A stretch of DNA of 64,000 bases. It comes from Nocardia sp. NBC_01730. GTDB taxonomy: Bacteria; Actinomycetota; Actinomycetes; Mycobacteriales; Mycobacteriaceae. The first letter of the stretch is position 1. The number at the start of each line of letters is the position of its first letter. Location of the stretch: positions 4,712,001-4,776,000 of the forward strand of contig NZ_CP109162.1 of assembly GCF_035920445.1 (NCBI RefSeq), written 5' to 3'. Below, piece by piece: positions 51,682 through 63,510 of this stretch. Both the position numbers and the translations under genes were made by a program. The notes beneath the pieces are model-generated. The model had not been told where the DNA came from, ran no database searches, and saw only the letters and a program-made list of their open reading frames with translations.

Positions 51682-53294
51682 GCGAGCGAACCACGGGCAC
51701 CGCCGAGCATCGCTCCGACCAGCCCTGGCTGCGGCTGGACAAGCGAATGCTGCTGGTCCATCCGATCACCGAAGTGGTGAAGTTCATCCCGGTGCTGATC
51801 GGTTCGGTGATCCTCGGCACCAGCAGCGGCAATCACGTGTGGAGCGTCATCCCGATAACGCTGATCGTGGGGTTCGCGCTCACCCGCTGGTTCACCACGA
51901 CATATCGGGTCGGACCGACCCACGTCGAGCTGCGCACCGGGTTGGTACAGCGCAAGAAGCTGTCCGTGCCGAGGTCACGGATCCGGTCGGTGGACATCGA
52001 GGCGGATCTGCTGCACCGGGCGCTGGGGCTGGCTGTGCTGGCGATCGGGACCGGGCAGCGGGCGGATTCCGGGGAGAAGTTCAAGCTCGACGCCCTGAAC
52101 GCGCGGGTGCTGCCGCAGCTGCGCAAGGCCCTGCTCGCGCACACCGCGGGGTCGGCGGTTCAGGCCGAAAAACGAAACGAACTCCCGGAGAAGTCGGCCG
52201 GCGGTTTCGTGACGGCAAGGACCCCTGCGCGCGAGATCGGACACTGGAAACCGGAGTGGGTGCGGTACGCGCCGCTGTCGCTGACCGGGTTCGCGATCAT
52301 CGCGCCGATCGTGGGCGTAGCGTTCCAGTACGGGATCGGCGAAATAGTGTTCCGGTCGGACGCGGTGCAGAACGTCGAGAACGGCAGCGCCCTCGTACTG
52401 GCCATCGCTGGTGCCGCGCTGTTGCTCACCGTCGTCATCGTGGTCAGCGTCTCGTCCTGCGCGCACTACCTGGCCACCTATTTCGGGCTCCGTGTCACCG
52501 ACAACGGAAAGACCATGCAACTACGCCACGGTCTGTTCACCACCCGGCAGATCACGCTCGACCTGGCCCGGCTGCGCGGCGCAACGGTGAAGGAGCCGCT
52601 GCTGCTGCGCTTGGCCGGGGCTGCCGAGCTGGAGGCGATCATGACCGGCGAGAACCCGCGCCAGAAGATCCTGCCCCAAGCCCCGCGCGGCGCCATCGAG
52701 CACACCCTCGGCCACCTGCTCGCCCCGAATGAGCTGCGGGACAACCGTATTCCGACCACATCGAAAATAACAGCAAACGGTACCTGGCAGTTCGGCTCGC
52801 CCTCGTCCTCGCACAGCGCACCCGGTAGCGCGCCGCTGATATCGCACGGCCCTGCCGCCCGGCGCCGCCGATATACCCGCGCGCTCCTTCCGGTCGTCGT
52901 AGCGGCTCTGGCGCTGATCGGCTTTTCCCTTGCGGGAATCGACTATTCGCCGTGGTGGTGGCTGGTGCCCGGCCTGCCCCTTCCGATCGCCATCGTGCTG
53001 GCGGAGGACCGCTACCGCGGTCTCGGGCACACCGTGCTGCCCGGCACGGCGGCCACCCCCACCTGGTTGATCACCCGCTCCGGATCGCTCGACCGGGATC
53101 GGGACTGCTTGGAGGCACCCGGCGTGATCGGCTGGACCGTACGGCAGACCTTCTTCCAGCGGCGCGCCGGACTCGCCACGGTGGTCGCGGCGACCGCCGC
53201 GGGCAAGAAGCGCTACTCGGTGGTCGACGTTCCGTTCGACGCGGCATGGGAACTCATCGAGGCCGTCACACCGGGACGGCTCGGCACGCGCTGA
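51678..53294 (+). CDS. PH-domain (bPH2, YdbT-like) membrane protein
   Basis: 538 residues from GTG 51678. Three bPH2 modules with paired membrane helices: helices at about 38-75, then YRVGPTHVELRTGLVQRKKL; second from about 195 (FGLRVTDNGKTMQLRHGLFT); third near 395-530 (RALLPVVVAALALIGFSLAG then DRYRGLGHTVLPGTA). It is the larger partner of the gene before it. Confidence 0.85.
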   Translation: MSERTTGTAEHRSDQPWLRLDKRMLLVHPITEVVKFIPVLIGSVILGTSSGNHVWSVIPITLIVGFALTRWFTTTYRVGPTHVELRTGLVQRKKLSVPRSRIRSVDIEADLLHRALGLAVLAIGTGQRADSGEKFKLDALNARVLPQLRKALLAHTAGSAVQAEKRNELPEKSAGGFVTARTPAREIGHWKPEWVRYAPLSLTGFAIIAPIVGVAFQYGIGEIVFRSDAVQNVENGSALVLAIAGAALLLTVVIVVSVSSCAHYLATYFGLRVTDNGKTMQLRHGLFTTRQITLDLARLRGATVKEPLLLRLAGAAELEAIMTGENPRQKILPQAPRGAIEHTLGHLLAPNELRDNRIPTTSKITANGTWQFGSPSSSHSAPGSAPLISHGPAARRRRYTRALLPVVVAALALIGFSLAGIDYSPWWWLVPGLPLPIAIVLAEDRYRGLGHTVLPGTAATPTWLITRSGSLDRDRDCLEAPGVIGWTVRQTFFQRRAGLATVVAATAAGKKRYSVVDVPFDAAWELIEAVTPGRLGTR

Positions 53295-53504
53295 CCCACC
53301 GGGACGGCTCGCACGTGCCGCATGGGCACCACCGACCACCCGGGCTACCGGTGTCGCTGATCGATTGCTGAACCGCGCGAGCGTTCAATGAAGATCGTGG
53401 TGACCACGACCAAGACACACCCGCCCGAGCCACGCATCGCCGATCGCCGGGTCCGGCGGACCCAGCGCGGTGACGGCTGAGTTCCCAAGCGGCAGGCTCA
53501 GCTC

Positions 53505-53933
53505 CTACGGAAATAGGACCGAGTTCATCCGGAAGTAGATATACAGCAGGGGCGGCACCAGCCCGCAGAACAGCAGAAGCACGGTGCGCCAATCACTGCC
53601 GAGCATGATGTCGCCGCCTGGGCCGGTACTCGCGCAGACCAGGAAGCCGAGCGCCCACGCGACCAGCGGAAGGAACATCGCCGCGGTGCGCTGCGAGACC
53701 GAACGCGCCCCCAGGACGAGCAGGAGGTTGACCGCACCGGCTAGGACGCCGGAGAGCGGAAAGGCGATGGCTCCGAGATAGGTCGGCAGGTACAAGACCT
53801 CGAGAAACAGGGTGATCAGGCCGTTCAGGACCAGGAGAACCAGGACCACCGGCGCCAGCGCGACCCGGATGCGACCCGCACCCGGTTCCACGGCGGCGTG
53901 ATCACCCGCGTAATCGTCGACCTTCGTTGTCAC
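53505..53933 (-). CDS. Four-helix membrane protein (Rv1171-type)
   Basis: 142 residues from GTG 53933. Four membrane helices at about 24-45, 48-72, 83-105 and 114-135; the ends are short and polar. It corresponds by position to mycobacterial Rv1171, between fbiC and mshB. Function unknown. Its start overlaps the stop of the tiny upstream gene by four bases. Confidence 0.72.
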   Translation of the reverse strand: MTTKVDDYAGDHAAVEPGAGRIRVALAPVVLVLLVLNGLITLFLEVLYLPTYLGAIAFPLSGVLAGAVNLLLVLGARSVSQRTAAMFLPLVAWALGFLVCASTGPGGDIMLGSDWRTVLLLFCGLVPPLLYIYFRMNSVLFP

Positions 53934-54088
53934 GGCACCGGCGGGTAGCCGAGGAGGGTCAGCAGGTGGCTTTGCATGTCGACGAAGCCGTACAGCACTG
54001 TCATGTACAGGTCGTGCTGCGCAGGCCAGTGCGGCTTCATGCTGTCGACGAACGCCACGATCGCGTCCTGGAGCTGCCAGTTGTACAT
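53930..54088 (-). CDS. Conserved small protein (52 residues), coupled to the membrane protein
   Basis: ATG 54088 opens a 52-residue frame: YNWQLQDAIVAFVDSMKPHW, PAQHDLYMTVLYGFVDMQSH, LLTLLGYPPVP. Codon use is protein-like (third-position C/G) and it overlaps the next start as GTGA, which supports a real gene. Helical, aromatic-rich, without a membrane helix. Function unknown. Confidence 0.6.
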   Translation of the reverse strand: MYNWQLQDAIVAFVDSMKPHWPAQHDLYMTVLYGFVDMQSHLLTLLGYPPVP

Positions 54089-54124
54089 AGGGCCGAGTCT
54101 ATTCCGGCGTTTCCACGCGCACGA

Positions 54125-55594
54125 TCAGTTCTCTCCGTCCACCGGGATGTTCGCGACGACCGGGAACTCGCCGGTGTAGCCCGCGCGCTGCTCGGCAATC
54201 GCCAGCACCCGCTTACGGGTAGCGAACCAGCCGACGACCAGGGCCGGGATGATCAGCGCGAGGGTCGCGACCGTCCAGGTCCCTAGCGGATAGTCGAATC
54301 CGGTGAGCACGACGACGAGGAACAGGAACAGCAGGGTGAGCAGCCCGGTGTAGGGCGCGCCGAACATCCGGAACGCGGGCCGCTCGATGCGTCCCTGCGT
54401 CGACCAGCGCCACAGCTGCAGCTGGCACAGCACGATGGTGGCCCAGGAGGCGACGATGCCCAGCGAGGCCATGTTCAGCACGATCTCGAAAGCACTGTCC
54501 GGGACGATGCCGTTGAGTGCGATGCCGACCAACGCGATCAGACTGGTGAGCAGGATGCCGCCATAGGGAACTCCGTTGCGGCCCATCACGCCGGTGAATT
54601 TCGGTGCGCTGCCGTTCATCGACATCGAGCGCAAGATACGTCCGGTCGAGTACAGGCCTGCGTTCAGGCTGGAGAAAGCGGCGGTCAGGACGACGAGGTT
54701 CATCACGCTGCCGATGCCTGGCACACCGAGCATGGTGAAGAAGGTGACGAACGGGCTCTCCTTGGCGGTGTACTTCGTGTACGGCAGCAGCAGCGCGAGC
54801 AGCACCAACGAACCGACGTAGAAGACCGCGATCCGGGCGATCACCGAGTTGATGGCACGCGGCATGATCTTGGCCGGGTTCTCCGTCTCACCCGCCGCGG
54901 TGCCGACCAGTTCGACGGCGGCATAGGCGAACACGACACCGGAGACCACCACGACCAGCGGCATGATGCCGGTCGGCAGCAGGCCGCCGTGGTCCGTGAT
55001 CACGCTCGGGCCGGTCGGGCTTCCCTGCACGGTGAACCGGCCGAGCAGGAAGACCGTGCCGACGATCAGGAACGCGCTGAGCGCGAACACCTTCACCAGC
55101 GCGGCCCAGAACTCCATCTCGCCGAACCACTTCACCGAGATCAGGTTGACGCCGAGCACGAGGACCAGCGCGATCAGCGCGAGCACCCACTGCGGGATGT
55201 GGCCGAACCCGGACCAGTAGTGGAAGTACTGTGCGATCGCGGTGGTGTCGGCGATACCGGTCATCGACCAGTTCAAGAAGTACATCCAGCCGGCCACGAA
55301 CGCGGCCTTCTCGCCGAAGAACTCGCGTGCGTAGGAGACGAACGAGCCGGACGAGGGCCGGTGCAGCACCAGCTCACCGAGCGCCCGCAGAATGAGAAAG
55401 GCGAATAATCCGCACACTCCGTAGACCAGGAACAATCCTGGTCCGGCATTGGCGAGCCGTCCACCCGCGCCGAGGAACAAGCCGGTGCCGATGGCGCCGC
55501 CGATCGCGATCATCTGTAGCTGCCGCGGCTTGAGACTCTTGTGGTATCCGTGGTCCTCGATGCTGAGGTGAGCCTTGTCGCCGACCGCTGTCAT
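54125..55594 (-). CDS. ansP: Amino-acid permease, AnsP/CycA-like (APC superfamily)
   Basis: 489 residues from ATG 55594 behind GGAAGG. It starts with the family's [20 protein letters not shown], with [40 protein letters not shown] (substrate-binding helix III) and twelve predicted membrane helices. Sequence phrases are closest, from memory, to L-asparagine permease AnsP. It imports amino acids with protons. It lies between the Rv1171-type pair and mshB, an insertion compared with mycobacteria. Confidence 0.85.
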   Translation of the reverse strand: MTAVGDKAHLSIEDHGYHKSLKPRQLQMIAIGGAIGTGLFLGAGGRLANAGPGLFLVYGVCGLFAFLILRALGELVLHRPSSGSFVSYAREFFGEKAAFVAGWMYFLNWSMTGIADTTAIAQYFHYWSGFGHIPQWVLALIALVLVLGVNLISVKWFGEMEFWAALVKVFALSAFLIVGTVFLLGRFTVQGSPTGPSVITDHGGLLPTGIMPLVVVVSGVVFAYAAVELVGTAAGETENPAKIMPRAINSVIARIAVFYVGSLVLLALLLPYTKYTAKESPFVTFFTMLGVPGIGSVMNLVVLTAAFSSLNAGLYSTGRILRSMSMNGSAPKFTGVMGRNGVPYGGILLTSLIALVGIALNGIVPDSAFEIVLNMASLGIVASWATIVLCQLQLWRWSTQGRIERPAFRMFGAPYTGLLTLLFLFLVVVLTGFDYPLGTWTVATLALIIPALVVGWFATRKRVLAIAEQRAGYTGEFPVVANIPVDGEN

Positions 55595-55788
55595 GAAGTT
55601 GAACCTTCCACATCGATATCGCGAGATCACGGGAACGGTACCCGTCGCGTGGATCCATCGCGACAGCAACCCACAGGGGGCGGATCCGCGCAGGTCGGCG
55701 GCACTTCGGAAAAGCGGGGTCGAATTGCGCGGATTATTCGGATTATTCGGAAACAACGTGGAACACGCCGGTCACTCGGCGGAATCGG

Positions 55789-56673
55789 TCAGTCCAAGCC
55801 CGCGAACAGATCGTGCTCACGGCCGTCGGGCCCGACCGGACCACGCCGGCCGCGCACGAGGATGAAGTGCTCTTCCGGCAGTACCGGCTGAGCGACATTG
55901 TTGGACAGTGCGAACTCGCGCCCGGACGGCGCGACGGTGACCTGGGTGGCGTGCGCCCGCAGCGCGGCGCGCTTGGCGGCGAGCTCGTCGGAGACGTCGA
56001 TCGTCGTGGTCACGGTGTGGCTCGGCACGCTCGCGAGTTCCCCGTCCGCGGGCAGCCGCCAGCCCGGCGGCAGCCGGCCGGGCAACCCATCGACCGTGCG
56101 CTTGGCCAGCGCGGCGGTGTGCAGGCGCAGCATGTCGGCGTCGGTCACGGTCCAGTAGAACTTCGGGGTGTTCCAGCCCGCGTCCGCGGCGGCGTGCACG
56201 GCGGCCGTGGTGATCTCATGGGCCCGAATGTGGTCGGGGTGGCCGTAGCCGCCGTTCGGGTCGTAGCCGACCACCACACGCGGCCGCACTTCCAGCACCA
56301 GCTCCGTGAGGGCCCGCACCGCCTCCTCGCCGGACCGCACGAACACCCTCGGTTTGTCGGCTGCGAGGGTGCCCGCCATGCCGGAATCGCGCCAGCGCCC
56401 CGCACCGCCGAGGAACCGTGGGGGCGCCGCGTCCAGGGCAGACAGCGCACGGGTCAGCTCCAGGATCCGATATCCGCCGAGCTGATCGGCGTGATCGGCG
56501 GCCAGCTGCGCCCACTCGTCGCCGATTACCTCGCCCTCTTCACCGAGGGTGCAGGTCACCACGGTGACCGGCACACCATGGCGGCCATAGTGCGCGATCG
56601 TGCCTCCAGTGGTGATGGATTCGTCGTCCGGGTGGGCGTGCACCAGCAGCAACCCACCAGTCGTCGCAGCCAT
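55789..56673 (-). CDS. mshB: N-acetyl-glucosaminyl-inositol deacetylase (mycothiol synthesis)
   Basis: 294 residues from ATG 56673. GGLLLVHAHPDDESITTGGT contains zinc ligands His14 and Asp17 with catalytic Asp16, and YGHPDHIRAHE supplies the third zinc His, as in MshB (Rv1170). It deacetylates GlcNAc-inositol in the second step of mycothiol synthesis. Its start overlaps the lpqW stop (TGATG). Confidence 0.95.
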   Translation of the reverse strand: MAATTGGLLLVHAHPDDESITTGGTIAHYGRHGVPVTVVTCTLGEEGEVIGDEWAQLAADHADQLGGYRILELTRALSALDAAPPRFLGGAGRWRDSGMAGTLAADKPRVFVRSGEEAVRALTELVLEVRPRVVVGYDPNGGYGHPDHIRAHEITTAAVHAAADAGWNTPKFYWTVTDADMLRLHTAALAKRTVDGLPGRLPPGWRLPADGELASVPSHTVTTTIDVSDELAAKRAALRAHATQVTVAPSGREFALSNNVAQPVLPEEHFILVRGRRGPVGPDGREHDLFAGLD

Positions 56674-58451
56674 CACGGAATCCTGCGCCACATCGAGGCG
56701 TCGCCGAAGATGCCGACCTGGATGGCGCCGCTGAGCGAGGCACCGTCCACCCGCGGCCCGGACACCGCGACCGCGTTGTCCTGCACGATCGGCAGCACTG
56801 TGGCCATGGCCCACAGCTTGGGCTCGGCATCGGCGAGCACCCGGCCCACCTCGACTCCGCGCAGCGCCTCGTCGAACGCGGGCTGCAGGGTCGGATCGCA
56901 CACACCGGAGACGTTGCTCGGCGCGCGCGCGGCGGCCTCGGCGATGGCCTGCGCGATTCCGGTGAGTTCCGGCAGCGCGGGCGGTGGACAACCGTAGCGG
57001 GAGGCCAGGACGGTCGCCGGATCGGAACCGGCCACCTCCCAGCCGACGATCGCGTCGACCGTGCCGTCGATCAATTCCTTACCGTACAACTCGTCGGCGG
57101 CGACGCTGCGCACCGTCGCATCGATTCCGGCGCTACGCAATTGGTCGGCGGCGGTATTGGCCACCGCGAGCGCGGTAGCGTCCTTGTCGGCTGCGCCGAT
57201 CCGCACGGCGAGCGGCTTGCCGTCCTTGCCGATCGTTCTCGGCTGCGGCGCGGGTGAGGTCGGCGACGTCACCGGCGGCGGCTCCGGCGCCCGCCCGAAA
57301 CCCGCGGCGGCGAGCAAAGCGAAGGCCCCGTCCGCGGACGGCCTCGGCGGAGCGGTCGGGACGTAACCGGGATCGGACGGTGCGAGCACCTGGGCGCGCG
57401 CCGGTTCCACCCAGTTGCCGGTCTGCGCACCAACCGCCGCCAGCAACGCGGGGTCCAGCAACGCGAGCACCCCGGACCGGACCCGCGGATCACCGAGTTC
57501 ACCCCTGCGTCCGTTGAGCACCAGCTGCAGCACCCGCGACTGCGGCATGATGGCGGTCCGCACCGACGGAATCGCACCGAGTTGAGCTTGGGTCGCCACG
57601 CCGCCGTGGACCAGCGCCATCTGGACATCGCCGGTGCGGAGCGAGCCCGCCAGCTGAGCGGTCGTGCCGCCGCGGCGCAGCAGAATCTGGCCGGGCATGG
57701 CCGGGGTACCCCAGAAGCGGTCGTTGCGTTCCAGCAGCATCTCGTCCCGTCCGGGGTCGGCCGATCGGATCCCGAACGGTCCTCCGGACACTCGAACGCC
57801 GCTCACCTGGCCGTTCATCCCACGGGCGAACCCACCCGGAGCGTCCTTCAACAGATGTGAAGGCAGCAGATCCGTGAACAGCTCGCGCCAGCCAGGGTAG
57901 GGCTGCGACATCACGACGGTCACCGTCTTGCCACCAGCCGAAGAGTTCACATCCGAGATGAGCCGATAGGCCGCCGGATCGACGACCCCCGGTTCCGAGA
58001 TCATCTCCTGCCACAGATATCGGAAGTCCTCGGCCGCGATCGGCGCCCCGTCGGACCAGGACGCTTCGTTGCGCAGCCGATAGGTGATCGTGAACGGTTC
58101 CTGCGCGGTGACATCGGCGGAAACCAGCAATGACGAGTCCGGCACCCACGCCGTCGTCCCCGGCGTGGTCGGACTGGGGACCGGCCGGAACGGACTCGGC
58201 AGCACCAGCGAGGCGATCGCCGAGGTGGCGGCCGACTGGTCGGACCGCAGATGCGGATTGAAGGCCGTTCCGATGGTGTCCAGGGCGACGACCACCGTCG
58301 TCTCCGCGGGTTTCACCGGCGTGGTCTTCGGGCTGTCGGTGCTCTCGATGGGCGGCGGCGGGTTCGCCGCGCAGCTGCTGATCAGCATCAGCACTGCCAC
58401 GGTCGGCAACAACGTGCGCCACGCTGTGCGTTTTCCTGGGCCCACTTTCAC
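56673..58451 (-). CDS. lpqW: Lipoprotein LpqW, LM/PIM biosynthesis regulator
   Basis: 592 residues from GTG 58451 (GTG 58445 also possible); further upstream sequence is not signal-like. VAVLMLISSCAANPPPP is a lipobox (LISSC), so it is a lipoprotein outside the membrane. The rest is a dipeptide/oligopeptide-binding-protein fold (SBP_bac_5: SYPTAQEPFTITYRLRNEA-like region, ASWSDGAPIAAEDFRYLWQE). Rv1166 LpqW steers PimE-dependent intermediates to polar PIMs or lipoarabinomannan; pimE is 5 kb away here. Confidence 0.9.
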   Translation of the reverse strand: MKVGPGKRTAWRTLLPTVAVLMLISSCAANPPPPIESTDSPKTTPVKPAETTVVVALDTIGTAFNPHLRSDQSAATSAIASLVLPSPFRPVPSPTTPGTTAWVPDSSLLVSADVTAQEPFTITYRLRNEASWSDGAPIAAEDFRYLWQEMISEPGVVDPAAYRLISDVNSSAGGKTVTVVMSQPYPGWRELFTDLLPSHLLKDAPGGFARGMNGQVSGVRVSGGPFGIRSADPGRDEMLLERNDRFWGTPAMPGQILLRRGGTTAQLAGSLRTGDVQMALVHGGVATQAQLGAIPSVRTAIMPQSRVLQLVLNGRRGELGDPRVRSGVLALLDPALLAAVGAQTGNWVEPARAQVLAPSDPGYVPTAPPRPSADGAFALLAAAGFGRAPEPPPVTSPTSPAPQPRTIGKDGKPLAVRIGAADKDATALAVANTAADQLRSAGIDATVRSVAADELYGKELIDGTVDAIVGWEVAGSDPATVLASRYGCPPPALPELTGIAQAIAEAAARAPSNVSGVCDPTLQPAFDEALRGVEVGRVLADAEPKLWAMATVLPIVQDNAVAVSGPRVDGASLSGAIQVGIFGDASMWRRIP

Positions 58452-59392
58452 GCTCGGGAACTCTACCGCACGTTCGAGTCCGCGCGCAGAATCACGGTAT
58501 CGCAGCCGACGAACTGCGATACCGGTCCTATATATGCCCTGTACCGATATACGTCCTGTACCGAATAGCGAACGCACCGCAGACCCCGTTCCGCCGGGTG
58601 ACTATTGCACGCTTAATCCTCGGGCAAACTTTCAGCTTACCGATCCGGTGCCTCCTGCGATATCGACGCCCCACCGATTCGCAGCGGCCGGGGAGCAATG
58701 ATGGAGCGGCGCATGCCCGAACCAGGCCGCGCGATGACATTCAGCATCGAGCGGGTAGCGTCCCGATTTGCCGACCCGGAGCGGAAGTGGCGCACTCGCG
58801 GAGGCCGACCTACCCTCCTCCGTGGTCATCATCGCGGCCGTTTGTCGCGGGTCGGAGCCCCTGCATGAGCACAGTATTTCCTGGTCGGAGCATGCCACCC
58901 CAGCGCAGAGGGTCGCTCAATACAGACCAAGATCTTTCATCCCGAAGGCAGCATACTGTCGTCGATATCGGCAACGTGATCTCCAAACGAAACTCACCGA
59001 TGAGAACATCCGATAACTCGCCGTGAAAGCAAACTCCGGCCACGCGTACGCAGAACCCGACTACATCCATCGAAAGTTATCGCGCAGCATACTTCAGAAT
59101 CATGCCCGCGATCCGGAGCACAGCGACCCGCTCCCGAATTGCGCTACCAATCGAACGTATCCGTATTTATCTTTCTTAGCCAGGACTATCCGTTCCCGAT
59201 GTTCCGATCGCTGCCGTCGGATCGCTCTTTCAAATACCTTTTCGACAATGTACGAGCGGAATTCTCGGACCGCAACAAAATTCTGACCCGCCAACCGATA
59301 CGATCTATTCGAAAACCGCTCGAGACCGGGTCGCACCCACCGCCGATCCCCGCGATCCCGGCCCGGCCACCACCCGTGATTCGGGCAGGAAA
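58452..59392. other. ~940-bp gene-free stretch, unusually AT-rich
   Basis: No frame looks like protein on either strand. Near lpqW are repeats of CCTGTACCGA (58538 and 58555), possible regulator sites. From about 58,950 to 59,300 GC content falls well below the window average, with TATTTATCTTTCTTAGC and AATACCTTTTCGACAATG. It may be degraded foreign DNA or a long regulatory region. Confidence 0.45.
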
Positions 59393-59421
59393 AATCCGGC
59401 GCCATGCAGTGACGCCGGATT
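59393..59421 (-). terminator. Intrinsic terminator of typA
   Basis: On the reverse strand AATCCGGCG pairs with CGCCGGATT around an 11-nt loop and is followed by TTTCC, 19 bp after the typA stop: a standard stem and U-tract. Confidence 0.85.
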
Positions 59422-59439
59422 CCCTTATGCGACAAGCAA

Positions 59440-61338
<1,899 letters not shown>

Positions 61339-61473
61339 GCCTGAATCCTCCTGCTGTTAGGTGTTGGTGCCGGCCGACCCCTGCAAACAGGTGGAGAATC
61401 GAAACTCACCGGGCATTGCGGCCAGCTCTACCCTACCGGCAGCCCGGTTCCCCCTACGTTTCAGGCTTTGTAC

Positions 61474-61492
61474 TTAGGGTAAGCTAACCTCC
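61474..61492 (+). promoter_or_regulatory. IdeR/DtxR-type iron box
   Basis: TTAGGGTAAGCTAACCTCC matches the consensus TTAGGTTAGGCTAACCTAA at 15 of 19 positions. It ends directly at the GTG (61493) of a small basic Cys-containing protein, so it covers the promoter or start of that mRNA. Confidence 0.7.
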
Positions 61493-61669
61493 GTGGGCAA
61501 GGTCAAAGCCAAGAAGGTTTCGAGTCTGAAACCGAAGAAGAAGTGCTGTCGCAAGAAGACGCGCTGCTTGAAGTGCCCCGTCGTCATCATGCGTATGAAG
61601 AAGTGCGAAGCCGCTGGTATCTGCGGTAAAGATCTGAAGAAGGCACTCAAGCAGGCCCGCGCCGCCTGA
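61493..61669 (+). CDS. Small Lys/Cys-rich protein (58 residues) behind an iron box
   Basis: GTG 61493 gives GKVKAKKVSSLKPKKKCCRK then KTRCLKCPVVIMRMKKCEAA and GICGKDLKKALKQARAA. Very basic (about 20 Lys/Arg), six cysteines including CC and C-x2-C. No ribosome site is visible; the start follows the iron box directly, as in leaderless messages. I recall similar small proteins in related genera but no function. Nucleic-acid- or metal-binding is plausible. Confidence 0.75.
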   Translation: MGKVKAKKVSSLKPKKKCCRKKTRCLKCPVVIMRMKKCEAAGICGKDLKKALKQARAA

Positions 61670-61720
61670 CCGGATCCGGTCGCCCTTTTCGATGCGGCCG
61701 GAAGCGGGTAGTAAGGAGAT

Positions 61721-62020
61721 ATGGCGCAGCAGACACTGCTCTCCGACATCGAAATCGCCGACGCGCTCACCGAACTGACGGGCTGGGCTCGATCGGGAGA
61801 CAGCCTGACCCGCACCGTCAAGGCGCCCACTTTTCCGGCGGGCATCGAGCTGGTGCGGCAGGTCGCCGAGGTCGCCGAGGAGGCGAACCATCACCCGGAC
61901 ATCGATATTCGTTGGCGCAAGGTCACCTTCACACTGTCCACCCACTCGGCAGGCGGGCTCACCGCCCTGGACGTCGCGCTGGCTCGCGAGATAGATCGTC
62001 TTGCGCCACGATCCGGCTGA
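61721..62020 (+). CDS. Pterin-4-alpha-carbinolamine dehydratase
   Basis: 99 residues from ATG 61721. EEANHHPDIDIRWRKVTFTL carries the conserved active-site His-His-Pro-Asp/Glu with HSAGGLTALDVALA. It recycles or dehydrates pterin carbinolamine; the mycobacterial homologue Rv1159A occupies the same place near pimE. The stop is 10 bp before repeat copy 3. Confidence 0.93.
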   Translation: MAQQTLLSDIEIADALTELTGWARSGDSLTRTVKAPTFPAGIELVRQVAEVAEEANHHPDIDIRWRKVTFTLSTHSAGGLTALDVALAREIDRLAPRSG

Positions 62021-62029
62021 GCTGTGTTT

Positions 62030-62215
62030 TCGGCCGCGCGGGCGCGGCGGGTTCGCGGCCCCCTGGTGGCTCGTGTCCGAGCGGCCGCCGCTGGCGACTT
62101 CGTCGCGGACGTGTCGGCCGCTCGGACACGAGCCGGGCCGCGAACGGGCAATGCTCGGTCTCGCTACGCTCGGAAACGGGAGTTGAGCCGGGGATGTTGC
62201 GTTCAAGCTGCGAAC
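62030..62215. repeat. Palindromic dispersed element, copy 3 (opposite orientation)
   Basis: Arms 62068-62091 and 62111-62134 pair over 22 of 24 bases around the same 19-nt loop. Compared with copy 2, one C-G pair has become T-A on both arms (GGCTCGTGTCC with GGACACGAGCC). It fills most of the gap 62,021-62,286 between the dehydratase and pimE ends. Confidence 0.88.
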
Positions 62216-62286
62216 CCGGATGTTTTCGCGGCCCCTGAAGCTCATACCGGCTGACCGCATTCGGCTACGTCTATGCGCCGCGTGGT

Positions 62287-63510
62287 CTATGCGCCGTGTG
62301 CGGCGCCCTCCGCGGTCACGCGCGCCCCGTCCTCCTTGCCTGACCGCCGGCGCCCCGACCGAATCACCCACAGATAGAACACCACCACGCCGAGCACGTC
62401 GACGGCGCCGAGCCAAGCGAGCACGCCGGGACGCGAGATGGTCCAGATCGAATCCTGGAAGAACGACAGCACCCACGGCACGCCGACGAGCATGGTCACC
62501 AACCAGTACCCCGCCATGATCCGCGCGCCGGGCGCGGAACGCAGCGGCCCGTAGACCAGCCACAGCACCGTCGGCAGCAGCCACACCCAGTGGTGCGACC
62601 ACGAGATGGGCGAGACCATCAGCCCGAACAGCTGCACCACGATCAGCGTGCCGAGCCGATCGTCAGGTCCGAGCGCGCGCCATGCCAGAAACGCCAGCAC
62701 CGCGACCACCAGCACCGCCGCGATCCACCACGGTCCGGATTCCACGTCGTCGCCGAGGATCCGGCTCAGCGCGCCACGCAGTGACTGGTTCCACACCGAG
62801 CCCACCGGCCCGATCCGATCGGCGTCCCCGAGCAGCGTGCCGAAGTACTGCCGCGCTTCGTTGGGCGCGATCAAGAAGCTCAGGCCCACCGTCGCACCGA
62901 AAACCAGCGCCGACGAGAGCACGGTCGTCCAGCGCCGCCGCGCGACGAAATACAGCCCGGTGATCGCGGGTGTCAGCTTGATCCCGGCGACGATGCCGAC
63001 CAGCCCGCCGGAGACCCACCACCGCGAACTGCGCACCGCGAGCATTCCTCCGAGCACCAGGAACACGTTGACCTGGCCGTAGTCGATCGTGGTCCGCACC
63101 GGTTCCAGCCACATGCCCACCGCGGTCCAGGCGACCGTCGCCGCCCGCCACTGCGGCGTGTGCAGCGTCTCCGTGCCGAGCATGAGCTCGAAACTGATGT
63201 GCACCACCGCATACAGCGCCGCGGCGATGGCCAGCAGCCACGCCACCGCGACCGCGGTGAACGGCAGATAGTGCAGCGGAAAGAACACCAGCGCCGCGAA
63301 CGGCGGGTAGGTGAACGGCAGCGGGAAGTCCGGGGTCTTCTCCGCGTAGGTGAAGTCGTAGAGGTGATCAGTCAGCAGCGCGGCCGATCCGCCGACGTAG
63401 ACGTGCAGGTCGACGAGGTTCATTCCGTTCTCGGACAGCAGCATCCAGAGCAACCGCGCCAGCACGGAAAGTCCGAGCACCGACACAGCCCATCGAAGGT
63501 GACGATTCAA
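62287..63510 (-). CDS. pimE: Polyprenol-phosphate-mannose-dependent alpha-1,2-mannosyltransferase PimE
   Basis: 407 residues from a TTG at 63510. GT87/DUF2029 membrane enzyme: about ten membrane helices, Asp34 in NLVDLHVYVGGSAALLTD as the likely catalytic acid (position of Asp58 in Rv1159), and YGQVNVFLVLGGMLA. It adds the fifth mannose to phosphatidylinositol mannosides on the outer face of the membrane. It goes with lpqW and the phosphoglycan pathway. Confidence 0.9.
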   Translation of the reverse strand: MNRHLRWAVSVLGLSVLARLLWMLLSENGMNLVDLHVYVGGSAALLTDHLYDFTYAEKTPDFPLPFTYPPFAALVFFPLHYLPFTAVAVAWLLAIAAALYAVVHISFELMLGTETLHTPQWRAATVAWTAVGMWLEPVRTTIDYGQVNVFLVLGGMLAVRSSRWWVSGGLVGIVAGIKLTPAITGLYFVARRRWTTVLSSALVFGATVGLSFLIAPNEARQYFGTLLGDADRIGPVGSVWNQSLRGALSRILGDDVESGPWWIAAVLVVAVLAFLAWRALGPDDRLGTLIVVQLFGLMVSPISWSHHWVWLLPTVLWLVYGPLRSAPGARIMAGYWLVTMLVGVPWVLSFFQDSIWTISRPGVLAWLGAVDVLGVVVFYLWVIRSGRRRSGKEDGARVTAEGAAHGA

